The notes under the pieces were generated by a model. That model was not told where the DNA came from, made no database searches, and was given only the letters and a program-made list of their open reading frames with translations. A DNA stretch of 64,000 nt from Opacimonas sp014872805 (GTDB lineage: Bacteria > Pseudomonadota > Gammaproteobacteria > Enterobacterales > Alteromonadaceae): positions 1 through 64,000 of the forward strand of contig WKFN01000016.1 in NCBI GenBank assembly GCA_014872805.1, in the 5' to 3' direction. Below, one piece after another: positions 7,964-15,943 of the stretch; position 1 is the stretch's first letter, and each line of letters begins with the position of its first letter. The translations under genes and the position numbers were made by a program.

Positions 7964-8128
7964 ATGTTCAAGAAACTGTTCTTTGTGGCTGTGATAGCCG
8001 TTTGTTTGGTGGCGTTGATTTTGACCGCAGGTGCGCTGGTTTTAGATGGCTCGCCGGGAATGGCGTTATTGCCAGTGTCGATCGTGTTACTTGCAGTATT
8101 TGTCTACATCAAAAAATTTGCCAGTTAA
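7964..8128 (+). CDS. Small two-helix membrane protein
   Basis: 54 residues: MFKKLFFVAVIAVCLVALIL starts the first helix, and LLPVSIVLLAVFVYIKK the second. AAAGG lies 7 bp before ATG 7964. No family recognised. The product is almost entirely hydrophobic with positive residues at both ends, consistent with a small inner-membrane protein. Confidence 0.6.
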   Translation: MFKKLFFVAVIAVCLVALILTAGALVLDGSPGMALLPVSIVLLAVFVYIKKFAS

Positions 8129-8278
8129 TCCTCTTTGTTTCTGCTCATTTAAGGCATTAATTTTTTCAAAATAAATTGATGCCGCTACCCACTGTCTTCA
8201 ATCCCTTATATTTTCTGGGTCTTTAGTATAAATGTAAAAAATTATGAACATTTATGTGAACTTAAAGTTAATAAAAGC

Positions 8279-8306
8279 TTAGCAAGTAGAGATCCATTTT
8301 TATAAT
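8279..8306 (+). promoter_or_regulatory. Candidate sigma-70 promoter for proteorhodopsin
   Basis: TTAGCA at 8279-8284, a 16-bp spacer and a perfect TATAAT at 8301-8306 lie 94 bp before the rhodopsin start, in a 271-bp AT-rich gap. I see no other clear signal in this gap (8129-8399). Confidence 0.5.
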
Positions 8307-8399
8307 CCTGAGTATTACTTAATGTACCTAGAGACACAATTATTGTGGTCACTATGGAACACATCTATTTTTTTAAAAAAATAAGAAGGCAATAAAAAA

Positions 8400-9203
8400 A
8401 TGAAAATTTCAAATGTGCTACAAAAAGGAAGCTTACTCAAAGCGCTAGGCGCTGTGGGTTTGTTGATGATGGTGCCAGGTACCGCATATGCGGGTAACCT
8501 AGACCAGAACGATTTTGTCGGAATTTCATTCTGGCTAATCTCGATGGCTCTAATGGCATCTACTGTGTTTTTCCTTTGGGAAACACAATCAGTAACTGCA
8601 AAATGGAAAACGTCTCTAGTGGTATCTGCACTGGTTACATTCATTGCTGCAGTGCATTATTTCTACATGCGTGACGTATGGGTCGATACTGGCACTTCAC
8701 CAACCGTATTTAGATATATTGACTGGTTGTTAACAGTACCATTGCTAATGATTGAGTTTTACTTAATTTTACGTGCGATTGGTGTAGCGACTGCTGGTAT
8801 CTTTTGGCGTTTGCTCATCGGTACGTTGGTAATGCTTGTTCCAGGTTACTTAGCGGAAGCGGGTTACATGGATATTACCATCGGTTTTGTTATTGGGATG
8901 TTAGGCTGGTTCTACATCTTGTATGAAATCTTCGCTGGTGAAGCAGGCAAAGCAGCAGAGAAAAATGCTTCTGATGCGGTTAAGTATGCTTATAATACAA
9001 TGCGTTGGATTGTGACTGTTGGTTGGGCAATCTACCCAATTGGCTATGTCATGGGTTATATGTTAGGCGCGGCGTCTCCAGAGGCGTTAAACATCGTATA
9101 CAACCTAGCTGACTTAGTAAACAAAGTCGCATTTGGTCTATTGATTTGGTACGCAGCAACATCTGAAAGCCAAACAATTAAAGGCACAGCGGATCAAGCA
9201 TAA
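8400..9203 (+). CDS. Proteorhodopsin, green-absorbing proton pump
   Basis: 267 residues with a cleavable signal peptide (cut after ~31, AYA|G) and seven helices. Residues that define the pump are present: His86 and Asp108 (acceptor pair) with Arg105 in FRYIDWLLTVPL, Glu119 (proton donor), and Lys242 in LADLVNKVAFG, the retinal Schiff-base lysine. The spectral tuning residue after TVPL is Leu116, as in green-light forms. AGAAGG at 8384-8389 serves ATG 8400. It exports protons in the light once retinal is bound. No blh or crt genes for retinal synthesis are seen here apart from the prenyl synthase next door, so retinal must come from elsewhere in the genome or from outside. Confidence 0.97.
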   Translation: MKISNVLQKGSLLKALGAVGLLMMVPGTAYAGNLDQNDFVGISFWLISMALMASTVFFLWETQSVTAKWKTSLVVSALVTFIAAVHYFYMRDVWVDTGTSPTVFRYIDWLLTVPLLMIEFYLILRAIGVATAGIFWRLLIGTLVMLVPGYLAEAGYMDITIGFVIGMLGWFYILYEIFAGEAGKAAEKNASDAVKYAYNTMRWIVTVGWAIYPIGYVMGYMLGAASPEALNIVYNLADLVNKVAFGLLIWYAATSESQTIKGTADQA

Positions 9204-9221
9204 GCTTGATATAACAAAGTG

Positions 9222-9249
9222 ACCAGTCAAGCTGATGTTTGGCTGGTCC
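9222..9249 (+). terminator. Hairpin after proteorhodopsin
   Basis: GACCAGTCAAGC and GTTTGGCTGGTC form a 12-bp stem with two weak positions around a 4-nt loop, 18 bp after the stop. There is no T tract, so it is a weak terminator or an mRNA 3' stabiliser rather than a classic intrinsic terminator. Confidence 0.5.
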
Positions 9250-9333
9250 ACCTCATGAAGTCTGTACTACAACCATCAACACTCTAAAAATAATACGTTA
9301 ACAGGTACTAAAAATAATAACTGCGAGGCCGGC

Positions 9334-10176
9334 ATGGAAAACGTAAGTCTATTTACTTCTCAGGTAACCAGTGCACTGCTCAATCAAATCGACGATTCGA
9401 TGCTGGAACGTTTAGATTATGATGAAGCATGTCAGTTTCATTTTGCATCAGGTGGCAGTCGTACGCGAGCTAAGATCTGTGTACAAGCTGGGATAGCTTT
9501 AGGTATTGAACAAGGTCAGATTATTGCGTTAGCTGTTGCGGTAGAACTCTTGCACAACGCCTCATTAGTACATGATGATTTGCAAGATGGTGATGCTCAT
9601 CGACGCGGGCAATTATCCGTCTGGAAAAAATTTGGCAAGGCCCGAGCCATCTGCACGGGTGATGCAATGATCAACGCAGCTTATGGCGCATTAACCCAAT
9701 TGAGTGAGCCTGAACATATCGGCTTGTGCTTAGGTGAAGTGACAAAAGCAGTTGCGGAAACGATAAAAGGCCAGACGTTAGATCTTGACAAAAAACACAT
9801 CAAAGATTCTAAACATTATGAACACATCGCGGCACAAAAATCAGGTCCTTTATTTCGTTTGGCCCTCGCGCTACCTTTAGTAGTAAGTGGTCGTAAAGAC
9901 CTTTTACCCAACGTCAATTACATCGCTGCTAAATTCGCGATTGCCTATCAGATTATTGATGATATAGAAGATTGGGAAAATGATAGTGAGCACGGTACAT
10001 TGAATATTGTGACCATACTAGCTCAAACTGTATCGATAAACGAAGCGTTGTTTATTGCCCAAAATCGTGTTAAATACTTATTGATGATGTGCAAAAAAGA
10101 GTTGGCTTTATTGCCAAATAATTGTGCACTTGAAGTTGTCAAAGTCGCTGATAAACTAATCAAATGTGTTGATTAA
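9334..10176 (+). CDS. Polyprenyl diphosphate synthase (FPP/GGPP synthase type)
   Basis: 280 residues of the trans-isoprenyl diphosphate synthase family. The first aspartate-rich motif is LVHDDLQDGDAHRRG (DDxxD plus RR), the second is IIDDIEDWEND, and KGQTLDL lies between. The product chain length cannot be told with certainty. Its place right after the rhodopsin gene suggests that it supplies the C15-C20 precursor for carotenoid and hence retinal synthesis, but no other carotenoid gene is nearby. GAGG upstream of ATG 9334. The next gene starts 19 bp downstream. Confidence 0.82.
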   Translation: MENVSLFTSQVTSALLNQIDDSMLERLDYDEACQFHFASGGSRTRAKICVQAGIALGIEQGQIIALAVAVELLHNASLVHDDLQDGDAHRRGQLSVWKKFGKARAICTGDAMINAAYGALTQLSEPEHIGLCLGEVTKAVAETIKGQTLDLDKKHIKDSKHYEHIAAQKSGPLFRLALALPLVVSGRKDLLPNVNYIAAKFAIAYQIIDDIEDWENDSEHGTLNIVTILAQTVSINEALFIAQNRVKYLLMMCKKELALLPNNCALEVVKVADKLIKCVD

Positions 10177-10194
10177 CATCTCAGGGTAACCTGA

Positions 10195-11355
10195 ATGAAA
10201 CATTTCGTTATCCAGCATACAAAGTTTTTGTTTTTTGGGATTGTCGTTTGTATTCTGCTCGTGGGTGTGTGGTTTAAACTTGCTACAACATCGAATAAAC
10301 CCAACTCCTTACCTCCTTTATTATCAGCAAAATCCTTATCCGAACTCATCGTTTCTTTTGCATCGGATTCCAGTGCAACCGGTGTTGTATTCACCTCTGC
10401 ACAAGGTACTGAACCCCTTGTTTATGCAGAGTATGCGTATGGTCAAATTAATGCTGAATCAGCCATGCCACTGCATGCGAGATTTTATCTAGCTGGCGCT
10501 TCACACGCTATATTAGTTACCTTACTTTTACGCTTACAGGATTTAGGCATAGTGCATGTAGATCAGGCACTTGCACAATATGTTCCAGAGGCCACGCATG
10601 CCTCGGTACTGACTCTTAGCAATTTAGCGACTCATTCCTCTGGCCTTAGCGATTATCTTCGGCTTCAAGAATTTCAACGAGAGGTTGAAACTGACCCATC
10701 ACGGATTTGGCAGGCTCCTGAATTATTCCAATGGGTACAGAATAAACCACTCAGCTTCATTCCTGGGAATGACGTTCGTTACAGTGCCACCAACGGCGTG
10801 TTACTCGGAGAAGCTTTGGCGCGAGCGACCAATATGTCTCTTGCTGAGGCTTTACATGAATATGTTTTCAATCCACTAAGTCTCAATGCTACGACTTACA
10901 TGATGATGCCATTCTCGGGTGATTTTTCTTATGGATATCGCTATGCGCATCCGCAATTTGCTTATAAACCTGGACCTACGTTGACTCACCTTGAGCAATG
11001 GCGTTTAGAATGGGCTGGCCCGTCAAAATCGATTGTGTCGACCAGTGCTGATTTGACGCAATTTATGCACTTAGTGATGAGCTCTGATTTTTTATCGACT
11101 GGTTCGCGAAGGTTGTTAGCTGGTTTGGATGCGCCTGTCAATCGAGGGTGGCAAACTGGCTTAGGCATGTCGCAGTATTTGGGCAGTTCTGTTGTGAGGG
11201 GGAATGTGCATGGTGTATCGATTTTTGCAGCCTATGTTCCCGAATATAATCTGTCTTTTTCAGTGTTAGCTAATCTTGACGCCAGTCGCAGTGGAGCAAT
11301 TCCGGCTGAATTAATCGGCACGAAAGTACTCGAAACGATCTATGGCATGAGATAA
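10195..11355 (+). CDS. Beta-lactamase-fold (class C/PBP-like) protein with lost catalytic residues
   Basis: 386 residues with an N-terminal membrane anchor (about 10-29) and a serine beta-lactamase-like domain. Recognisable blocks are LTLSNLATHSSGLSDY, VRYSATNGVLLGEAL and a C-terminal WQTGLGM segment. The family's SxxK nucleophile motif (FRIASVSK) is replaced by FYLAGASH, so serine 101 is Gly and lysine 104 is His. The YSN motif is YSA (residue 197 Ala). All three catalytic elements are therefore absent although the frame is intact. It may bind muropeptides or lipids without hydrolysis, or be a scaffold. Likely cotranscribed with the prenyl synthase. Confidence 0.8.
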   Translation: MKHFVIQHTKFLFFGIVVCILLVGVWFKLATTSNKPNSLPPLLSAKSLSELIVSFASDSSATGVVFTSAQGTEPLVYAEYAYGQINAESAMPLHARFYLAGASHAILVTLLLRLQDLGIVHVDQALAQYVPEATHASVLTLSNLATHSSGLSDYLRLQEFQREVETDPSRIWQAPELFQWVQNKPLSFIPGNDVRYSATNGVLLGEALARATNMSLAEALHEYVFNPLSLNATTYMMMPFSGDFSYGYRYAHPQFAYKPGPTLTHLEQWRLEWAGPSKSIVSTSADLTQFMHLVMSSDFLSTGSRRLLAGLDAPVNRGWQTGLGMSQYLGSSVVRGNVHGVSIFAAYVPEYNLSFSVLANLDASRSGAIPAELIGTKVLETIYGMR

Positions 11356-11369
11356 GTCGGGTATAAGCG

Positions 11370-11555
11370 TTATTCACCGTTATCGATTTCGGTGTATTTT
11401 TTGAGATAATAAAAAGCACAACACAAGACAATAACAATTGGCAACAGAGCCATTAACGTTCGGTCTTGCTTCATCAAATAAAAAGCAAAGTGGATACCAA
11501 CGATACAGATTGTAGCAAACACGGCAAAGCGCGTAAATTGATTAAAATTATTCAT
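11370..11555 (-). CDS. Small two-helix membrane protein
   Basis: 61 residues from the ATG at 11555. MNNFNQFTRFAVFATICIVG leads into helix one; TLMALLPIVIVLCCAFYYL is helix two. The C-terminus is charged (KKYTEIDNGE). It converges with the preceding serine-hydrolase-like gene. An upstream in-frame start at 11582 is less likely because the membrane segment would then have an odd leader. Family not recognised. Confidence 0.55.
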   Translation of the reverse strand: MNNFNQFTRFAVFATICIVGIHFAFYLMKQDRTLMALLPIVIVLCCAFYYLKKYTEIDNGE

Positions 11556-11719
11556 AGCAGTGATCTTTCTCTGTACTAACACGTAAAATTACCGCTATTT
11601 TTGAGCAAAGCAAACACCCCAGGAAAAAGTTGGATGTACAAGCAAGTTGACGACTTTGACTGCACTCTATATTGTTGTCCAATGAGTCTATTTTTGAACA
11701 TGTTTTCGGGGGAGTGATT

Positions 11720-12658
11720 ATGCAGGTTGTTTTGGGCGCAACAGGCCCCATTGGTCGTGCGTTGGCATCTCACCTACCCACATTCACTGATGAACCGATT
11801 CGCTTGGTCAGTCGACAGCCACAAGATCTTTCAGCAACATTCAGTATTGAAAATGGCTTTTCAGTGGTGGTGAGTGATCTCTGCGATGAGCAAGCCGCTC
11901 ACGAGGCCGTAAAAGATGCCTCAGTTGTCTATTTTGTCGTGGGATTGCCATTAAATACCCAGCTGTGGCAGGCGCAATTTGAATTAATAACCCACAATGT
12001 GATTAATGCCTGTCTCGCACACAATGCGAAGCTGGTGTTTTTTGACAATACTTACATGTACCCACAAAACGTATCGCGATTAACGGAAGAAACGCCTGTG
12101 GTCGGGCAGGGGGCAAAAGGTCGAGTCAGAGCTAATATGACAAACCGTGTGTTGCAGGCGATGCAACATCAAGGTTTATACGCACTCATTGCGCGAGCTC
12201 CTGAATTTTATGGTCCGGGTAAAACGTTGAGCTTCACCAATTTAATGGTGTTAAAAGCATTACGCAAAGCTAAGCAAGCGCGGATCTTTATATCCGATCA
12301 CACCAAACGCACGCTCATTCATGTCGAAGACGCCGCCAGAGCAACGGCGTTATTGGGCAATACCATTGATGCATACGGCCAAACTTGGCATTTACCTTGT
12401 GATGATGAGCGCATGACCTATGCCCAAATCATTGACTATGCACAACAGGTCCTGGGTCGAACTTGCGAGCATCGGGTGCTACGTAGGTGGCAACTTGAAA
12501 TATTAAAATTTTTTAAACCCGCACTCGCAGAAACCCGAGAGTTATGGCCACGTTATGGCATAGACAATATTTTCGTGTCAGATAAGTTCAAAACCCGTTT
12601 TTCAGATTTTGTGGTGACGCCTTACAAAGAAGGCATCAAACAGACGTTAACCAAGTGA
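11720..12658 (+). CDS. NAD-dependent epimerase/dehydratase (extended SDR)
   Basis: 312 residues. The Rossmann signature GATGPIGRALASHL is at the N-terminus (about 6-19), and FFDNTYMYP supplies the region of the extended-SDR active site, where the usual YxxxK is not clear (RVRANMTNRVLQAM). ATG 11720 is preceded by GGGGGAG, which decides this start over 11672. IHVEDAARATALL matches the C-terminal substrate-side region. These proteins act on nucleotide sugars or other small substrates; the actual one is unknown. Confidence 0.75.
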   Translation: MQVVLGATGPIGRALASHLPTFTDEPIRLVSRQPQDLSATFSIENGFSVVVSDLCDEQAAHEAVKDASVVYFVVGLPLNTQLWQAQFELITHNVINACLAHNAKLVFFDNTYMYPQNVSRLTEETPVVGQGAKGRVRANMTNRVLQAMQHQGLYALIARAPEFYGPGKTLSFTNLMVLKALRKAKQARIFISDHTKRTLIHVEDAARATALLGNTIDAYGQTWHLPCDDERMTYAQIIDYAQQVLGRTCEHRVLRRWQLEILKFFKPALAETRELWPRYGIDNIFVSDKFKTRFSDFVVTPYKEGIKQTLTK

Positions 12659-12892
12659 TGGACTGGTTAACGCAGACTGCAAAATATGCACGTGTTTGGC
12701 TAAGTCATGCCCAAGTTCTGTCAAATACCCTCCATCTACTTGCGAAATAATTCCCTTATCAAAAAGTCGTTGTGCGGCCGCTATTTTGGCAGGATCGGCA
12801 TCGCGGTGGATTTTGAGCCCTTGCATATGGCTGGTATCGGGGAAGAGAAGAAGTAGGTCAAGTTCTGCAATTTGATCGGTGTTAAATGCCAT
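12647..12892 (-). CDS. TIGR02647/DUF2375 family small protein
   Basis: 81 residues. It matches the conserved gammaproteobacterial family with AELDLLLLF near the start, GLKIHRDADPAKIAAAQRLF, and DKGIISQVDGGYLTELG, followed by a short helical tail. The middle resembles a small winged-helix unit, and family members are sometimes described as DNA-binding, but function is unproven. It converges with the epimerase gene, overlapping 12 bp. Confidence 0.75.
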   Translation of the reverse strand: MAFNTDQIAELDLLLLFPDTSHMQGLKIHRDADPAKIAAAQRLFDKGIISQVDGGYLTELGHDLAKHVHILQSALTSPSLG

Positions 12893-13028
12893 GCGACATC
12901 CTTGTTTGTTATAATCATGTAAACTATTGAGTAATTACGCTTAGCTGTCAAGCTTTATATAAGCATACCAATTAGTCGTACCTAAATTGGCTTTAAGTTA
13001 ATAGAAATGTGCTTTTTGTTAATAAAAC

Positions 13029-13039
13029 AAAGCGCTTAC
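13029..13039. promoter_or_regulatory. LacI-type half-palindromic site upstream of icd
   Basis: AAAGCGCTTAC, reverse complement GTAAGCGCTTT, contains the AAGCGCTT palindrome core typical of LacI-family operators. The same 11-mer lies before the GH81 gene at 31150. It sits in the 269-bp gap before icd. Confidence 0.35.
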
Positions 13040-13161
13040 GTCGATTTTAAGAATATTGGTAAGACCAATTTACAGCTATTGATTAATTTATCTTAAGCCT
13101 TTACTATCGGTTATATAAAAGGAATCACAACACAACCTTTCAATTTGGAATTGCGAACGTC

Positions 13162-15399
13162 ATGTCTGAAAATAAACAAAAAATTATTTACACTTATACC
13201 GATGAAGCACCACTTTTAGCAACGGCTTCTTTTTTACCGATTATCCGCACTTTTACAGCGTCTGCCGAAATCGACGTTGATGTCAGTGACATCAGTGTTG
13301 CCGCTCGTGTGCTTGCAGAATTTTCAGAGTTTTTGACAGATGAGCAAAAAGTGGAAGATAACTTAGCTAACCTTGGTCAGTTAACGCAAGATCCAAATGC
13401 GAACATTATTAAATTACCAAATATCTCCGCTTCAGTGCAGCAATTAAAAGCGTGTATCAAAGAGTTACAAGAGAAAGGCTATGCATTACCAGCGTTTCCT
13501 GATGAGCCACAGACGGATGAAGAAAAATCAATCCGCACTCGTTACGGCAAGATCTTAGGCAGTGCCGTTAACCCGGTGTTACGTGAAGGTAACTCGGATC
13601 GTCGAGCACCACGTGCAGTAAAAGAATACGCACGTAAAAACCCACACAGCATGGGCGAGTGGAAACAATGGTCGAAAACCCACGTTTCGCACATGAAAGA
13701 AGGTGATTTTTATCACGGCGAACAGTCTATGACTTTAGATCGTGCGCGCAATGTGCGCATGGAACTCGTTGATAAAGAAGGCAATGCACACGTATTGAAA
13801 GCTGAATTACCGTTGCAAGACAAAGAAGTCTTAGACTTGATGTTTATGAGCAAAACAGCGCTGTGTGAATTTTATGAGCGCGAGTTTGAAGACTGTAAAA
13901 ACGCGGATATTTTATTGTCATTGCATGTAAAAGCCACCATGATGAAGGTATCTCACCCAATCGTATTTGGTCATGCAATCAAGATTTATTACAAAGAAGC
14001 GTTTGCTAAACACGGTGCTTTGTTCGATGAGTTAGGCATTAATGTCAACAATGGTTTGGCCGAGCTCTACGACAAAATCAAAACCTTACCAGCAGCGACG
14101 CGTGAAGAAATCGAACGCGACTTACACGAATGTCACAAAACCCGTCCGCGTTTGGCTTATGTTGATTCAACCAAAGGCATTACCAACTTTCATTCACCAA
14201 GCGATGTGATTGTTGATGCATCAATGCCCGCTATGATCCGTTCAGGCGGTATGATGTGGGGTGCTGACGGTAACCAATACGAATGTAAAGCGGTAATTCC
14301 AGAGTCAACTTTCGCTCGAATTTACCAAGAAATGATCAACTTCTGCAAATCCAATGGCAACTTTGATCCAACGACGATGGGTACGGTACCAAACGTTGGT
14401 TTAATGGCGCAAAAAGCGGAAGAATACGGTTCACATGACAAAACCTTTGAAGCGGCTTGTGACGGCATAGCGCGTATCGTAGATAACGACACCGGCGAAG
14501 TTTTAATGGAGCAAGCAATCGAAGAAGGCGATATCTGGCGTGCATGTCAAACCAAAGACGCTCCGATTCGCGACTGGGTAAAACTCGCTGTAAATCGTTG
14601 CCGCAATTCGAATACTCCAGTGGTATTTTGGTTAGATCCGTATCGCCCACATGAAAACGAACTGATTAAGAAAGTCGAATTGTATTTGCAAGAACACGAT
14701 ACAGAAGGCTTGGATATTCGTATCATGTCGCAAGTTCGTGCAATGCGTTATACCCTTGAACGCGTGATCCGTGGCTTAGATACGATTTCAGCAACAGGTA
14801 ACATCCTGCGTGACTACTTAACGGACTTATTCCCAATCCTTGAGTTGGGTACGTCAGCTAAAATGCTTTCTGTTGTGCCATTAATGGCCGGTGGTGGCTT
14901 ATTTGAGACAGGCGCGGGTGGTTCAGCACCGAAGCACGTTCAGCAGTTAGTTGAAGAAAATTACTTGCGTTGGGATTCGTTAGGTGAGTTCTTAGCCTTA
15001 GCCGTTTCGATTGAACAGTTTGCAGAGAAAAACGGTAATGCACGAGCGAAAATCCTAGCCGATGCCTTGGATGCTGCAACCGGTAAACTGCTTGATAATA
15101 ATAAGTCGCCACAGCGTAAAGTGGGCAAGTTAGATAATCGCGGTTCGCACTTCTATTTGTGTATGTATTGGGCGGAACAGCTTGCTACACAAACAGACGA
15201 TGTGGATTTAGCAGCACAATTTGCTCCGTTATTTGAGAAATTGAGTGCCAATGAAGACAAGATTGTCGAAGAAATGATTGCCGTACAGGGCCAACCTGCT
15301 GACATCGGTGGTTACTACTATTCTGATCCAGCCAAGCGCGACGCGGTTATGCGTCCAAGCGCTACGTTCAACAGCATTTTAGAGAATGCTTTTGCCTGA
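13162..15399 (+). CDS. icd: NADP-dependent isocitrate dehydrogenase, monomeric type
   Basis: 745 residues, the usual length of the monomeric class. It oxidises isocitrate to 2-oxoglutarate with NADP in the TCA cycle. SENKQKIIYTYTDEAPLLAT opens the protein; NSDRRAPRAVKEYARKNPHS is the substrate-binding stretch; LAYVDSTKGITNFHSPSDVI, FWLDPYRPHENELI and LMAGGGLFETGAGGSAPKHV are family-specific blocks. A strong intrinsic terminator follows, so it is a single-gene unit. Confidence 0.97.
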   Translation: MSENKQKIIYTYTDEAPLLATASFLPIIRTFTASAEIDVDVSDISVAARVLAEFSEFLTDEQKVEDNLANLGQLTQDPNANIIKLPNISASVQQLKACIKELQEKGYALPAFPDEPQTDEEKSIRTRYGKILGSAVNPVLREGNSDRRAPRAVKEYARKNPHSMGEWKQWSKTHVSHMKEGDFYHGEQSMTLDRARNVRMELVDKEGNAHVLKAELPLQDKEVLDLMFMSKTALCEFYEREFEDCKNADILLSLHVKATMMKVSHPIVFGHAIKIYYKEAFAKHGALFDELGINVNNGLAELYDKIKTLPAATREEIERDLHECHKTRPRLAYVDSTKGITNFHSPSDVIVDASMPAMIRSGGMMWGADGNQYECKAVIPESTFARIYQEMINFCKSNGNFDPTTMGTVPNVGLMAQKAEEYGSHDKTFEAACDGIARIVDNDTGEVLMEQAIEEGDIWRACQTKDAPIRDWVKLAVNRCRNSNTPVVFWLDPYRPHENELIKKVELYLQEHDTEGLDIRIMSQVRAMRYTLERVIRGLDTISATGNILRDYLTDLFPILELGTSAKMLSVVPLMAGGGLFETGAGGSAPKHVQQLVEENYLRWDSLGEFLALAVSIEQFAEKNGNARAKILADALDAATGKLLDNNKSPQRKVGKLDNRGSHFYLCMYWAEQLATQTDDVDLAAQFAPLFEKLSANEDKIVEEMIAVQGQPADIGGYYYSDPAKRDAVMRPSATFNSILENAFA

Positions 15400-15419
15400 A
15401 TCATAGGTGAATAAATATG

Positions 15420-15448
15420 AGCCACTTCATTTGAAGTGGCTTTTTTTT
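15420..15448 (+). terminator. Intrinsic terminator of icd
   Basis: GCCACTTCA and TGAAGTGGC form a perfect 9-bp stem with a 2-nt loop, extended by flanking A-T pairs, followed by eight T residues. Confidence 0.92.
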
Positions 15449-15515
15449 GTCCAATTCTCGCACCTTCCTACTTTTATTTTATAGCTAGCTAAAAGTCATA
15501 AAATTTATATTAAAT

Positions 15516-15901
15516 ATGTACAGAATAGCCTTTGTCTCGTTGTTGCTGTGGTTCGGTACCGTTCATGCGCAAACAGATAAAAATTACATCGTGGTCACCA
15601 ACATCGAATCTGATCTAGCGTTAACCCAGATGTTGCTGCAACGCATCTTTACCGGACAGTAGGGGCCGAATGGCAGTTAGATGATAACGTTGTTTTTCAA
15701 GTTGAAGCCCATTAAATTAAAGGTACGGCACGTTTAACATCATTTTTACTTCCCAATACGCAAATCAATTACCGAGAGAATTGGTCTGTATTGGCGGCAC
15801 AATTCATGTGGTGGTTTTAAGGATCACCACTTGATGTGTATGCTAAAGCAACACAAGCCAAAATCGTCTATTTCAAAAAACGCATTAGCAGTCTATTATA
15901 A
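15516..15901 (+). pseudogene. Decayed PstS-like phosphate-binding protein gene
   Basis: ATG 15516 begins a signal-peptide ORF (MYRIAFVSLLLWFGTVHAQT) that reads through QMLLQRIFTGQ to a TAG at 15660. The homologous frame then shifts by one base to AEWQLDDNVVFQVEA, with TAA, then NYRENWSVLAAQFMWWF, TAA, and ends near 15901. The pattern (IFxG...W.DG..v, later W..Y.FsG) is that of short periplasmic phosphate-binding-like proteins. At least one frameshift and two internal stops make it non-functional. It fills the 500-bp gap between icd and recC. Confidence 0.65.
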
Positions 15902-15943
15902 GTCTCGAATCCCAAAATCATTCCTCAACATACATAGGACACG

